Assembly: GCA_003864495.1 (NCBI GenBank)
Contig: ML133433.1
Location: forward strand, 941,618 to 1,005,617
Direction: 5' to 3'
DNA length: 64,000 bases
Source: Nemopilema nomurai
Lineage: Eukaryota > Cnidaria > Scyphozoa > Rhizostomeae > Rhizostomatidae
Both the position numbers and the translations under genes were made by a program. The notes under the pieces were generated by a model. That model made no database searches. It was not told the DNA's origin and saw nothing but the letters and a program-made list of their open reading frames with translations. Every line of letters starts with the position of its first letter. Positions within the stretch are counted from its first letter, which is position 1. Positions 23,173-34,188 of this stretch are shown here, in pieces.

Positions 23173-24513
23173 ATGGAAGACGGGCAAGTCCAGGTAAATC
23201 AGCAGATTGAGAACATTGGGTTTGGGAAGTTTCAAACTGCTGCTTTATTCATTTTGTGGGTACGAATTTTTTCGTACGGGTCTAAAGAAAGCCTTGTCGC
23301 AATATTGGAGCCGTACCTACGCTGCAAATGGAACTTGAGTTACATGACTGCAGCTTGGATTGTTTTGCCTGAAGCCGCAGTGAAAATTGCAGGATCAATT
23401 CTGCTTGGAAGGCTGTCTGATAAGTATGGTAGGCGCAAATTGATGATTTTGGCAATTTTCTTTAATTCTTACTTGACTTTGCTTTTTTCGCTGTCATCAA
23501 GCGTAATTCTTTTATCAATAATTCGAGGAAGTATTGGCCTGGTCTCGCCAAGTACACTATTATCAATTACTTACGCGATGGAAATTTTGCCGATATCTGA
23601 ACGTAAATACATGTCAATATTTGAAGTAGGGGTCTTTGCTGGATGTGGGTATGGAATTATTGCTGCCATGACTTCGCTAAAGTATCTAACATGGAGATGG
23701 TTCGATGCAATCTCTGAGACTATACCAATAGTTATGTCAGGCTTTGCAGTGTTATTTCTCCCAGAATCACCACGATTTCTGGCGACTGCCGGAAAATACG
23801 ATGCAGCCAATGACGTTTTGAATAAGATTGCCAAGGTGAATGGATTTGACAATGGGTATACAGCTATTCCTAATTCCAGAGACGAAAACAACGTAATAAT
23901 TACTGTCTTCAAGCGACAACACTGGAATTATGAAAACATCAAAAGGATTTTGTTGCTTTCCTTTCTACAATTTTATGGTGGTAGCCTTTCGGCAACTGCA
24001 CGATATGGTTCAATGCAGTTTGGGGAAAATTCCGATGATTCAGAATGTGGAGATTGTTCAAGCAAATTGACGTACAAGTATCGCTGGGGCGTAGAGGTTG
24101 GTGTCTTGATATCTAGTGCAATATCATATTTTTTGCTGGACAAAGTCACAAGAAAACGTACAATGCGAATTCTGTTCATCCTCCTTGCTGTGTTACTTGT
24201 TCCATATTACTGGCCTCTCCGTGGGTGGCCTTTTGTCGTTATGATAACTTTAACTGTCATAGTTTCGTCAACTCTGAATAATGTTCTTCTAGTTTATAGG
24301 GCAGAGCTCCTTCCTACTAGGATTAGAGCGAGTGGATGTGGCATCTCTGAAGCTGCTAGGCAGCTTGGTTCCTTGCTTGGACAATTTATAACCATGTATC
24401 TTTACCACTATAATGGCACTCTTTCGTTTGGCATTTTACATGGATTGACTGCATTAGGTTTGCTCGTTGTCCATTGTTGTATCATAGAAACGAAAGAAGA
24501 ACATTTGAAGTAG
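23173..24513 (+). CDS. M5: SVOP-like major-facilitator transporter
   Basis: This is an intact 446-residue intronless frame. Landmarks are motif A at 79-89, IRGSIGL at 117-123, PESPRFL at 198-204, a cysteine pair at 292/295 in the TM7-TM8 loop, ELLPTRIRASG at 378-388 and the ETKEEHLK tail. It is almost identical to M9 (47,686) from about residue 75 onward, and to M6 from about residue 98 up to the M6 frameshift. Residues 50-70 read KWNLSYMTAAWIVLPEAAV, while M9 has the M7-like version. It carries unusual ISERKY and FEVGVFAG where other copies have ISKRKY and FGAGVFAG. Transport activity is inferred from family; the substrate is unknown. Confidence 0.85.
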   Translation: MEDGQVQVNQQIENIGFGKFQTAALFILWVRIFSYGSKESLVAILEPYLRCKWNLSYMTAAWIVLPEAAVKIAGSILLGRLSDKYGRRKLMILAIFFNSYLTLLFSLSSSVILLSIIRGSIGLVSPSTLLSITYAMEILPISERKYMSIFEVGVFAGCGYGIIAAMTSLKYLTWRWFDAISETIPIVMSGFAVLFLPESPRFLATAGKYDAANDVLNKIAKVNGFDNGYTAIPNSRDENNVIITVFKRQHWNYENIKRILLLSFLQFYGGSLSATARYGSMQFGENSDDSECGDCSSKLTYKYRWGVEVGVLISSAISYFLLDKVTRKRTMRILFILLAVLLVPYYWPLRGWPFVVMITLTVIVSSTLNNVLLVYRAELLPTRIRASGCGISEAARQLGSLLGQFITMYLYHYNGTLSFGILHGLTALGLLVVHCCIIETKEEHLK

Positions 24514-26035
24514 CATACTTAATGCATTTGATAACCATTTTTGCGTAGAATAAGTTTTGCTTTTCTATTTTCCTTTTGCATTCCTAATGCTTCATCAATT
24601 TTCAAACCTAAGACCAGTTGTCTTGCAGAGTTTGTCTCCTATTCGATATGGAACATTAGGGGTGTATGTGATGACCCCCTAGTATGTTTCAAATGGGCAC
24701 TCATTTTGAGCTCGGTTTATTGTTAGCCATCCGGAAAGTCTCTTGGATCCCGGTAAAGTTTACATTAATGTCGAGCGTCCAACACGGCTACAGCCAACTG
24801 AAATGTGAATTGTGATTATTTAAGAAAAGAACGGAGCTGCAAAACCACGAACCATTTTATCACAAACCATCAACAGTTCATGAACTGACAACCACAACAA
24901 CAAAATGTCTCCCTGAATGGAACGTAACTAGTACCCATGCTTCCCGGCATGAACAAAGGCAATCAACAAGAACTATGAAACTTCTTTTGGCTCGAATACA
25001 CGACGGATTTTCATAAATTTCACCATTATTATCACTCGTTCTAATGGCCAGATTGAGCGTGACGTCATAGTAGGCAGAACAATAGGTAATTCTCTAAGAA
25101 GCAGCCAGTAGAAGAAGTAGTTTGGTGTGGTAATAATATCGTTTAACGGCATGCGTCCCAACCTAGGGGTTTATTTATACCACATCAAAATGAATGCAAT
25201 GAAGCTAATACTTTTTAAAAGTAACGTTTTCCGACTTTCTGAAGGGTTGGTTTCAAAATTTTGCTTTTTTCAGCGCGAGTTTGTTTCTTGCGTTCACCTT
25301 TTGCCTGACTACTCAAAGTAACAGAGGAATCAGAGGCGGCATTATCCCTGTTACAACTTCAAACTGTTGTGTGGTCATTGCCTAGTGCCCAATGTGCAAA
25401 TCAGCTACCAAGCCTCCTTTAACCTCTAACCTCTAGCCTTCAGCCTCTAGCCCCAACAAATATAACTGCTTGCTTGCTGGTAAGATCAATTGAATAGATC
25501 GATAATGGCAATGTTTACGTAAGACTAATAACAAGAAACAACAAACTGTTGAATTATCAAATATCCATTTAATGTATTAATATTGTCTCAAAATATACTA
25601 CAATAATCAATTACAGTCTATAGCTGGACCATCTACACAAGTGCATAATTGAGGCCTCTATTGCGTAAATCGTCTAGCTTTAAAGTCTTGCTCTTTTCTG
25701 TAGTGGAAAAAACAGTCATTTGCGGGGCTTGGCGTTCAATCGCGTTATTTGACAACACCAGGCCAAGTTACTTCGCAAAGCACAACCATCTCTTGCAAGC
25801 AGAGTCTGAGGTTTCCCGCAGTCGTTTGCTTTCTGCGTGTTTCTGCGTTCTCGACGCAGCAATTTTTCATCTCTTGAACAGAGTTCCAATAAAGCATTTG
25901 CCGATGTTTCTGCAAAGGAAGATACTATAAAGTCAGACATAAAATTTGAAAGAAGATTTTTGGTGAATGAGAGGGGGTGGATAAATTCATCAATAAGTTC
26001 ATTTAGAATCGTGGACTTCTTCTTTGCACAAACCT
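24514..26035. repeat. Spacer L, copy 2, 3' part
   Basis: This is M 3' flank followed by a perfect TGACGTCA at 25,060-25,067, a short CCTCTAACCTCTAGCC run near 25,425, and sequence that probably includes the 3' untranslated part of gene G copy B. A minus-strand frame of 111 codons at 25,716-26,051 overlaps the gene G stop but is not kept in copies A, C or D. No other gene is supported. Confidence 0.6.
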
Positions 26036-27321
26036 TTAAATCATTGAGCACTTTAATACGAATGCCAAATAATCATCTTCATTAAATTTAGCTACTGGGT
26101 ATACTTTGGCTCGTGATGGGTGCTTTTTCTTTGCTTTTAACAAAAAACATCTAGTGTATACCGTAACAAGTTGATTAATCAAGATATATGTCCATAGATT
26201 TCCTTCTTTACAAAGCTGAATGTTATGTTTTATAAACCTACATTGCCATCTTTGCAGTCCTTCTCCTTGTCTGAAGACTGCGTATTCCATTAAAAGTGTA
26301 TCTTCACTCCACGAAGAACACCCTGAAAGAAAAAAACATTGGTCACTATTTTTCAATTGTTAACGTTTCGACTATAGCCAGCCAAGATTGGTAAAAGGGT
26401 TTAGTCAGCCAACAGAGGAGATCAAAAACCCACCTGGATTCTGATCCGTTTCATAAAAGTAGGCAACTGAAAGTCCAAGTCGATTGATAACTCTTTGCAT
26501 GGAGCCTATGAGAAAAACCGTTCATAAAAAGTTGAGAATTTGCAATTCATACAATAAGAAACTTAGAGCAAAAGCTGCAACAATGTAAGGAATATTTGAG
26601 GCTATCATACTTTATTATTTTTAAACTAGCAACACATCTCTTTAATTAACAATTCATGAATTACATACCATCGATGCCTCTGTCCTCAAGTTCTTGTGAG
26701 TAACCGTAATCTCTGAATTCGATTGGAGTTGGTGCCCATCTCTCTACACTTTGGCAACGTGGCTCTCCAAGTAAAGTCTGTTCTTCTCTTCCTAAATCTT
26801 CTTCATGAAGGACGGCAGACTCCACAGCAACACCAACCTTCTTGCTGCGCCTCTTGGTAAGCCATCTTGTCATTTTGTTTAATTTTCTTGAAAGCCACGT
26901 GCTTGTTTTTCTGCCACTCTCCTACATGAACAAGACAGACATTCTCTATGCGAAGCTTGTATAAGCATGATTAAGAAACGAAGCTTGATATTGGATGAAA
27001 AACGGCTAAGTAGGCAGTTGAATTATTCTTGTCATTATCTGCATAGCTTTCTCTAATATTTTCAGCCGCCAATAAGCTTTGGTTTTCCAGTCACGAAAAT
27101 ATAAGGAAATATCCATGTGTTAAACAGTATTTAGTTACTGAGAGATTGATTGTTATTCAAGGCAAATTGGAAAATATTTTCCAACAATAGATGCTTTTTT
27201 GAATAATGACATTTTATTGTACTAGATAATGCATTAATTCGCAAGAACAAGTTTGTCTTACCTCAGTAGCCGCTTCAGTCAGATCAGATACACGATTATG
27301 CTTCGAAAGTGCTATCCCCAT
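26036..27321 (-). CDS. Gene G copy B: unknown protein, 223 residues, four exons
   Basis: The exons are 27,262-27,321, 26,669-26,921, 26,434-26,505 and 26,036-26,322, with canonical GT-AG borders and phases 0, 1 and 1. The product starts MGIALSKHN, fitting the MGxxxS pattern of N-myristoylated proteins. A strongly basic stretch follows at residues 32-48 (RKLNKMTRW, then KRRSKK), then an acidic segment and a C-terminal half rich in aromatic residues and cysteine, ending KCSMI. There is no signal peptide or clear membrane helix. I recognise no family. A lipid-plus-basic membrane anchor is inferred. The gene converges on M5 and its promoter has CRE and CCAAT motifs. The splice model is supported by four copies with the same borders, but no transcript was available. 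Confidence 0.55.
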
Positions 27322-27503
27322 CTTTGTGAATAAGCTTAGATCGTAACTCGTCAGCAAAATACTTCAAAAATGTCCTCGTAGCGATATACGAGTTCAAAAT
27401 TGTGTCGATTGTGAAGAACTCTCGTGAATTGTTTCCAGTGCGAAAGTTCAGCAAAGTATGCAAAGTGAAAGTGTAGAAGCCGAGTATTTGTATCATCGCA
27501 ATC

Positions 27504-27511
27504 TGACGTCA
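27504..27511 (-). promoter_or_regulatory. CRE of gene G copy B
   Basis: A perfect TGACGTCA lies 183 bases upstream of the start codon, with the conserved ATTGG about 35 bases further out, as in copies A, C and D. Confidence 0.45.
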
Positions 27512-28675
27512 CAATCAAAAATTGAAGCATTAAAAATCTGCTGTGATTGGTCGAAATGCCTTATTCCGAACGTTGCGTGGATGCAATTATGTGACGCAAC
27601 AATCAAAAGATGCACTTGATTTGCCATTTCAACAGAAGCAGAAATCATCCTTTTAAACTATCTAATAAATACAAATCAGTACTAAAATACAAGCTGGCCT
27701 AACTACTTTCTGAGAAAATAAGAAACACTCCTCGATACATAGGTTTAAATAGGGATGATTAAAAGGAAAGACGTAATACAGGCAGCAAATATTTGTGAAA
27801 ATATTCTAAGCAGTTTTGCATCTTCTCTGCTCTTCATGCTTAAGCAACAAGTATAATTGAAAAATGGGCCTCAAGGTTTTGCGTAACTTCAAACGAGTTA
27901 ACAGCTAGAGTAGACAGTCCTGTCCCGCTTAAATATTCCACTTTTGATACCCAGTGGCGTGCTGGAGTCCAAGCTGCAAGTGGGGCAACGAGTCAAAATA
28001 CCGCCCTCCTCTAGTTATCTTTACAAGCTGCAGGTTTAGCTAATTCTACACAGCATAATTTGCGCATTAAATAATTAAAAACCTATGAATAAAGACGGTA
28101 ACTTATTTAGGATAAATTATAAGTGCCATGAATAATTGTCGTCATTGGAAAAATTAACTCGGTACCTTTTCCCAGTAAAGTGACTAAAAGATCCTTGAAA
28201 TTAACTTATTATTTTTGTCTACGCTTGAAAATTTGTACCACACAATGAAATAAACGATTCAGCTGACATTAATATAAACAACTTTGATACTGATATCATC
28301 AGTAAAGAATCGTAAATCAAGTTCCTTAGTAGAGTTTTGTATGTTCATGGGAACAACTTTTTCTGAAGATAAGCCTCCTTGGTAGTTTTCTTGGTTGTAA
28401 TGGTAAGTGCAACCTTTCATAGTAGATAATTTGAATCTGTTCGAAACTTCATTCCAAATGGAGTGATTTGGAAACTTTTGGGGACCGCCCGTGAAACCCC
28501 AGTCAACATCGGTGTTCAGTCCCACTACCCCACTATCAGACAGATTCGCGGTCCCAGGCCTTTGTCTGGAAAAGTAGAAGGGTGATAGCAACTCCGCAAC
28601 TAGAGATAAATAAAAAGTTAAAATCCAAAACTTCCCACAAAGCCAATCACTGCTCTAAGACGTTCCAATTTCAAA
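27512..28675. repeat. Spacer L, copy 2, upstream of M6
   Basis: It is shared with 9,957-11,567 and 33,025-34,188. At about 28,557-28,562 sequence from the start of the upstream module joins directly to the promoter block at AGGCCT, so about 500 bases present before M1-M5 are deleted. The minus-strand open frame at 28,259-28,591 is the counterpart of the one at 10,589. The M6 promoter has GAGATAAATAAAAAG in place of TATAAAAA. Confidence 0.6.
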
Positions 28676-30011
28676 ATGGAAGACGGGCAAGTCCAGGTAA
28701 ATCAGCAGATTGAGAACATTGGGTTTGGGAAGTTTCAAACTGCTGCTTTATTCATCTTGTGGCTACGTATTTTTTCGTATGGGTCTACAGAAAGCCTTGT
28801 CGCAATATTGGAGCCGTACCTACGCTGCAAGTGGGACTTGAGTTATATGACTGCAGCTTCGATTGTTTTGTCTGAAGCAACAGTGAAAATTGCAGGATCA
28901 ATTCTGCTTGGAAGGCTGTCTGATAAGTATGGTAGGCGCAAATTGATGATTTTGGCAATTTTCTTAAACTCTTACTTGACTTTGCTTTTTTCGCTGTCAT
29001 CAAGCGTAATTCTTTTATCAATAATTCGAGGAAGTATTGGCCTGGTCTCGCCAAGTACACTATTATCAATTACTTACGCGATGGAAATTTTGCCGATATC
29101 TGAACGTAAATACATGTCAATATTTGAAGTAGGGGTCTTTGCTGGATGTGGGTATGGAATTATTGCTGCCATGACTTCGCTAAAGTATCTAACATGGAGA
29201 TGGTTCGATGCAATCTCTGAGACTATACCAATAGTTATGTCAGGCTTTGCAGTGTTATTTCTCCCAGAATCACCACGATTTCTGGCGACTGCCGGAAAAT
29301 ACGATGCAGCCAATGACGTTTTGAATAAGATTGCCAAGGTGAATGGATTTGACAATGGGTATACAGCTATTCCTAATTCCAGAGACGAAAACAACGTAAT
29401 AATTACTGTCTTCAAGCGACAACACTGGAATTATGAAAACATCAAAAGGATTTTGTTGCTTTCCTTTCTACAATTTTATGGTGGTAGCCTTTCGGCAACT
29501 GCACGATATGGTTCAATGCAGTTTGGGGAAAATTCCGATGATTCAGAATGTGGAGATTGTTCAAGCAAATTGACGTACAAGTATCGCTGGGGCGTAGAGG
29601 TTGGTGTCTTGATATCTAGTGCAATATCATATTTTTTGCTGGACAAAGTCACAAGAAAACGTACAATGCGAATTCTGTTCATCCTCCTTGCTGTGTTACT
29701 TGTTCCATATTACTGGCCTCTCCGTGGGTGGCCTTTTGTCGTTATGATAACTTTAACTGTCATAGTTTCGTCAACTCTGAATAATGTTCTTCTAGTTTAT
29801 AGGGCAGAGCTCCTTCCTACTAGGATTAGAGCGAGGGTGTATCTCTGAAGCTGCTAGGCAGCTTGGTTCCTTGCTTGGACAATTTATAACCATGTATCTT
29901 TACCACTATAATGGCACTCTTTCGTTTGGCATTTTACATGGATTGACTGCATTAGGTTTGCTCGTTGTCCATTGTTGTATCATAGAAACGAAAGAAGAAC
30001 ATTTGAAGTAG
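28676..30011 (+). pseudogene. M6: SVOP-like transporter with late frameshift
   Basis: Codons 1-385 are open and carry motif A, PESPRFL and YRAELLPTRIRA. At about 29,835 five bases are missing relative to M9 within the RASGCGIS codons. The frame ends at 29,848 after 390 codons, and the last two helices are lost. The ancestral frame resumes and runs to TAG at 30,009-30,011 without other damage, so inactivation is recent. Residues 1-60 match M4, while about residue 98 to the break match M5: a mosaic. IVLSEATV has serine for the usual proline. A truncated protein is possible but unlikely to transport. Confidence 0.8.
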
Positions 30012-31551
30012 CATACTTAATGCATTTGATAACCATTTTTGCGTAGAATAAGTTTTGCTTTTCTATTTTCCTTTTGCATTCCTAATGCTTCATCAATTTT
30101 CAAACCTAAGACCAGTTGTCTTGCAGAGTTTGTCTCCTATTCGATATGGAACATTAGGGGTGTATGTGATGACCCCCTAGTATGTTTCAAATGGGCACTC
30201 ATTTTGAGCTCGGTTTATTGTTAGCCATCCGGAAAGTCTCTTGGATCCCGGTAAAGTTTACATTAATGTCGAGCGTCCAACACGGCTACAGCCAACTGAA
30301 ATGTGAATTGTGATTATTTAAGAAAAGAACGGAGCTGCAAAACCACGAACCATTTTATCACAAACCATCAACAGTTCATGAACTGACAACCACAACAACA
30401 AAATGTCTCCCTGAATGGAACGTAACTAGTACCCATGCTTCCCGGCATGAACAAAGGCAATCAACAAGAACTATGAAACTTCTTTTGGCTCGAATACACG
30501 ACGGATTTTCATAAATTTCACCATTAATTATCACTCGTTCTAATGGCCAGATTGAGCGTGACGTCATAGTAGGCAGAACAATAGGTAATTCTCTAAGAAG
30601 CAGCCAGTAGAAGAAGTAGTTTGGTGTGGTAATAATATCGTTTAACGGCATGCGTCCCAACCTAGGGGTTTATTTATACCACATCAAAATGAATGCAATG
30701 AAGCTAATACTTTTTAAAAGTAACGTTTTCCGACTTTCTGAAGGGTTGGTTTCAAAATTTTGCTTTTTTCAGCGCGAGTGGTTTGTTTCTTGCGTTCACC
30801 TTTTGCCTGACTACACAAAGTAACAGAGGAATCAGAGGCGGCATTATCCCTGTTACAACTTCAAACTGTTGTGTGGTCATTGCCTAGTGCCCAATGTGCA
30901 AATCAGCTACCAAGCCTCCTTTAACCTCTAACCTCTAGCCTTCAGCCTCTAGCCCCAACAAATATAACTGCTTGCTTGCTGGTAAGATCAATTGAATAGA
31001 TCGATAATGGCAATGTTTACGTAAGACTAATAACAAGAAACAACAAACTGTTGAATTATCAAATATCCATTTAATGTATTAATATTGTCTCAAAATATAC
31101 TACAATAATCCATTACAGTCTATAGCTGGACCATCTACACAAGTGCGTAATTGAGGCCTCTATTGCGTAAATCGTCTAGCTTTCAAGTCTTGCTCTTTTC
31201 TGTAGTGGAAAAAACAGTCATTTGCGGGGCTTGACGTTCAATAGCGTTATTTGACAACACCAGGCCAAGTTACTTCGCAAAGCACAACCATCTCTTGCAA
31301 GCAGAGTCTGAGGTTTCCCGCAGTCGTTTGCTTTCAATTTGTCATCTCTTGAATAGAGTTCCACTTAACCATTTGCCGATGTTTCTGCAAAGGAAGATAT
31401 TATGAGGTCAGACATAAAATTATAAGAATATTATAAGTCTGTCATAATTGTGGCTTAAACAAGTTTTTGGTGAATGAGCGGGGGTGGATAAATTCAGCAA
31501 TAAGTTCATCTGAAATCGTTGACTTAATCCTTACACAAACCTTTAAATCAT
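30012..31551. repeat. Spacer L, copy 3, 3' part
   Basis: This is almost the same sequence as 24,514-26,035, including TGACGTCA at 30,559-30,566. A segment around 31,335 is shortened relative to copy 2 and shared with the fourth copy near 50,350. No additional gene was seen. Confidence 0.65.
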
Positions 31552-32834
31552 TTAGCACTTCAATACAAATGCCAAATAATCATCTTCATTAAATTTAGCT
31601 ACTGGGTATACTTTGGCTCGTGATGGGTGCTTTTTCTTTGCTTTTAACAAAAAACATCTAGTGTATACCGTAACAAGTTGATTAATCAAGATATATGTCC
31701 ATAGATTTCCTTCTTTACAAAGCTGAATGTTATGTTTTATAAACCTACATTGCCATCTTTGCATTCCTTCTCCTTGTCTGAAGACTGCGTATTCCATTAA
31801 AAGTGTATCTTCACTCCACGAAGAACACCCTGAAAGAAAACAAACATTGGTCACTATTTTTCAATTGTTAACGTTTCGACTATAGCCAGCCAAGATTGGT
31901 AAAAGGGTTTAGTCAGCCAACAGAGGAGATCAAAAACCCACCTGGATTCTGATCCGTTTCATAAAAGTAGGCAACTGAAAGTCCAAGTCGATGGATAACT
32001 CTTTGCATGGAGCCTATGAGAAAAACCGTTCATAAAAAATTGAGAATTTGCAATTCATACAATAAGAAACTTAGAGCAAAAGCTGCAACAATGTAAGGAA
32101 TATTTGAGGCTATCATGCTTTATTATTTTTAAACTAGCAACACATCTCTTTAATTAACAATTTATGAATTACATACCATCGATGCCTCTGTCCGCAAGTT
32201 CTTCTGAGTAACCGTAATCTCTGAATTCGATTGGAGTTGGTGCCCATCTCTCTACACTTTGGCAAGGTGGCTCTCCAAGTAATGTCTGTTCTTCTCTTCC
32301 TAAATCTTCTTCATGAAGGACGGCAGACTCCACAGCAACACCAACCTTCTTGCTGCGCCTCTTGGCAAGCCATCTTGTCATTTTGTTCAATTTTCTTGAA
32401 AGCCACGTGCTTGTTTTTCTGCCACTCTCCTACATGAACAAGACAGACATTCTCTATGCGAAGCTTGTATAAGCATGAGTAACGAAGAGTAAGAAGCTTG
32501 TTATTGGATGAAGAACGGCTAAGTAGGCAGCTGAATTATTCTTGGCATTATCTGCATAGCTTTCTCTAATATTTTCAGCCGCCAATGAGCTTTGGTTTTC
32601 CAGTCACGAAAATATAAGGAAATATCAATGTGTTAAACAGTATTTAGTTACTGAGAGATTGATTGTTATTCATGGCAAATTAGAAAACAATTTGCAACAA
32701 TAGATGCTTTTTAGAATAACGTCATTTGATTGCACTAGATAATGCATCAGTTCGCAAGAACAAGTTTGTCTTACCTCAGTAGCCGCTTCAGTCAGATCAG
32801 ATACGCGATTGTGCTTCGAAAGTGCTATCCCCAT
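31552..32834 (-). CDS. Gene G copy C: unknown protein, 220 residues, four exons
   Basis: The exons are 32,775-32,834, 32,177-32,429, 31,942-32,013 and 31,552-31,829, with the same borders and phases as copy B. The sequence differs from B at a few positions, including proline for arginine in GEPPCQS and EGMQRW for EGLQRW. A single base change makes TAA after KC, so the product is three residues shorter. The MGxxxS N terminus and the basic stretch are kept. All exons are open, so it is probably a working gene if the model is right. It converges on M6. Function is unknown. Confidence 0.55.
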
Positions 32835-33016
32835 CTTTGTGAATAAGCTTAGATCGTAACTCGTCAGCAAAGTACTTCAAAAATGTCCTCGTAGCGATAT
32901 ATGAGTTCAAAATTGTGTCGATTGTAAAGAACTCTCGTGAAATGTTTCCAACGCGAAAGTTCAGCAAAGTATGCAAGGTGAAAGTGTAGAAGCCGAGTAT
33001 TTGTATCATCGCAATC

Positions 33017-33024
33017 TGACGTCA
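33017..33024 (-). promoter_or_regulatory. CRE of gene G copy C
   Basis: A perfect TGACGTCA lies 183 bases upstream of the start codon, with the conserved inverted CCAAT upstream. Confidence 0.45.
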
Positions 33025-34188
33025 CAATCAAAAATTGAAGCATTAAAAATCTGCTGTGATTGGTCGAAATGCCTTATTCCGAACGTTGCGTGGATGCAAT
33101 TATGTGACGCAACAATCAAAAGATGCACTTGATTTGCCATTTCAACAGAAGCAGAAATCATCCTTTTAAACTATCTAATAAATACAAATCAGTACTAAAA
33201 TACAAGCTGGCCTAACTACTTTCTGAGAAAATAAGAAACACTCCTCGATACATAGGTTTAAATAGGGATGATTAAAAGGAAAGACGTAATACAGGCAGCA
33301 AATATTTGTGAAAATATTCTAAGCAGTTTTGCATCTTCTCTGCTCTTCATGCTTAAGCAGCAAAGTAAAATTGAAAAATGGGCCTCAAGGTTTTGCGTAA
33401 CTTCAAACGAGTTAACAGCTAGAGTAGACAGTCCTGTCCCGCTTAAATATTCCACTTTTGATACCCAGTGGCGTGCTGGAGTCCAAGCTGCAAGTGGGGC
33501 AACGAGTCAAAATACCGCCCTCCTCTAGTTATCTTTACAAGCTGCAGGTTTAGCTAATTCTTCACAGCATAATTTGCGCATTAAATAATTAAAAACCTAT
33601 GACTAAAGACGGTAACTTATTTAGGATAAATTATAAGTGCCATGAATAATTGTCGTCATTGGAAAAATTAACTCGGAACTTTATCCCAGCAAAGTGACTA
33701 AAAGAACCTTGAAATTGAATCATTCTTTTTGTCTACGCGTGACAATTTGTACCACACAATGAAATAAACGATTCAGCTGACATTAATATAAACAACTTTG
33801 ATACTGATATCATCAGTAAAGAATCGTAAATCAAGTTCCTTAGTAGAGTTTTGTGTGTTCATGGGAACAGCTTTTTCTGAATATAGGCTTCCTTGGTAGT
33901 TTTCTTGGTTGTAATGGTAAATGCAACCTTTCATAGTAGATAATTTGAATCTGTTCAAAACTTCATTCCAAATGGAGTGATTTGAAAACTTTTGGGGACC
34001 GCCCGTGAAACCCCATTCAACATCGGTGTTCAGTACCACTCCCCCACTATCAGACAGATTCGTGGTGTAGGCCTTTGTCTGGAAAAGTAGAAGGGAGATG
34101 GCAACTCCGCAACTAGAGATAAATAAAAAGTTAAAATTCAAAACATCTCACAAAGCCAATCACTGCTCTTAAACGTTCCGAGTTCAAA
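33025..34188. repeat. Spacer L, copy 3, upstream of M7
   Basis: It has the same blocks as upstream of M6, including the junction at AGGCC(T) near 34,068 where about 500 bases are absent. The shared deletion shows that the M6 and M7 upstream regions descend from one deleted ancestor. Only the open frame at 33,773-34,141 (see 10,589) is notable. Confidence 0.6.

Noticed and set aside
25716..26051. 111-codon minus frame as a further exon of gene G copy B
   Set aside because: It is not preserved in copies A, C or D, where the same region carries indels. It is more likely 3' untranslated sequence.
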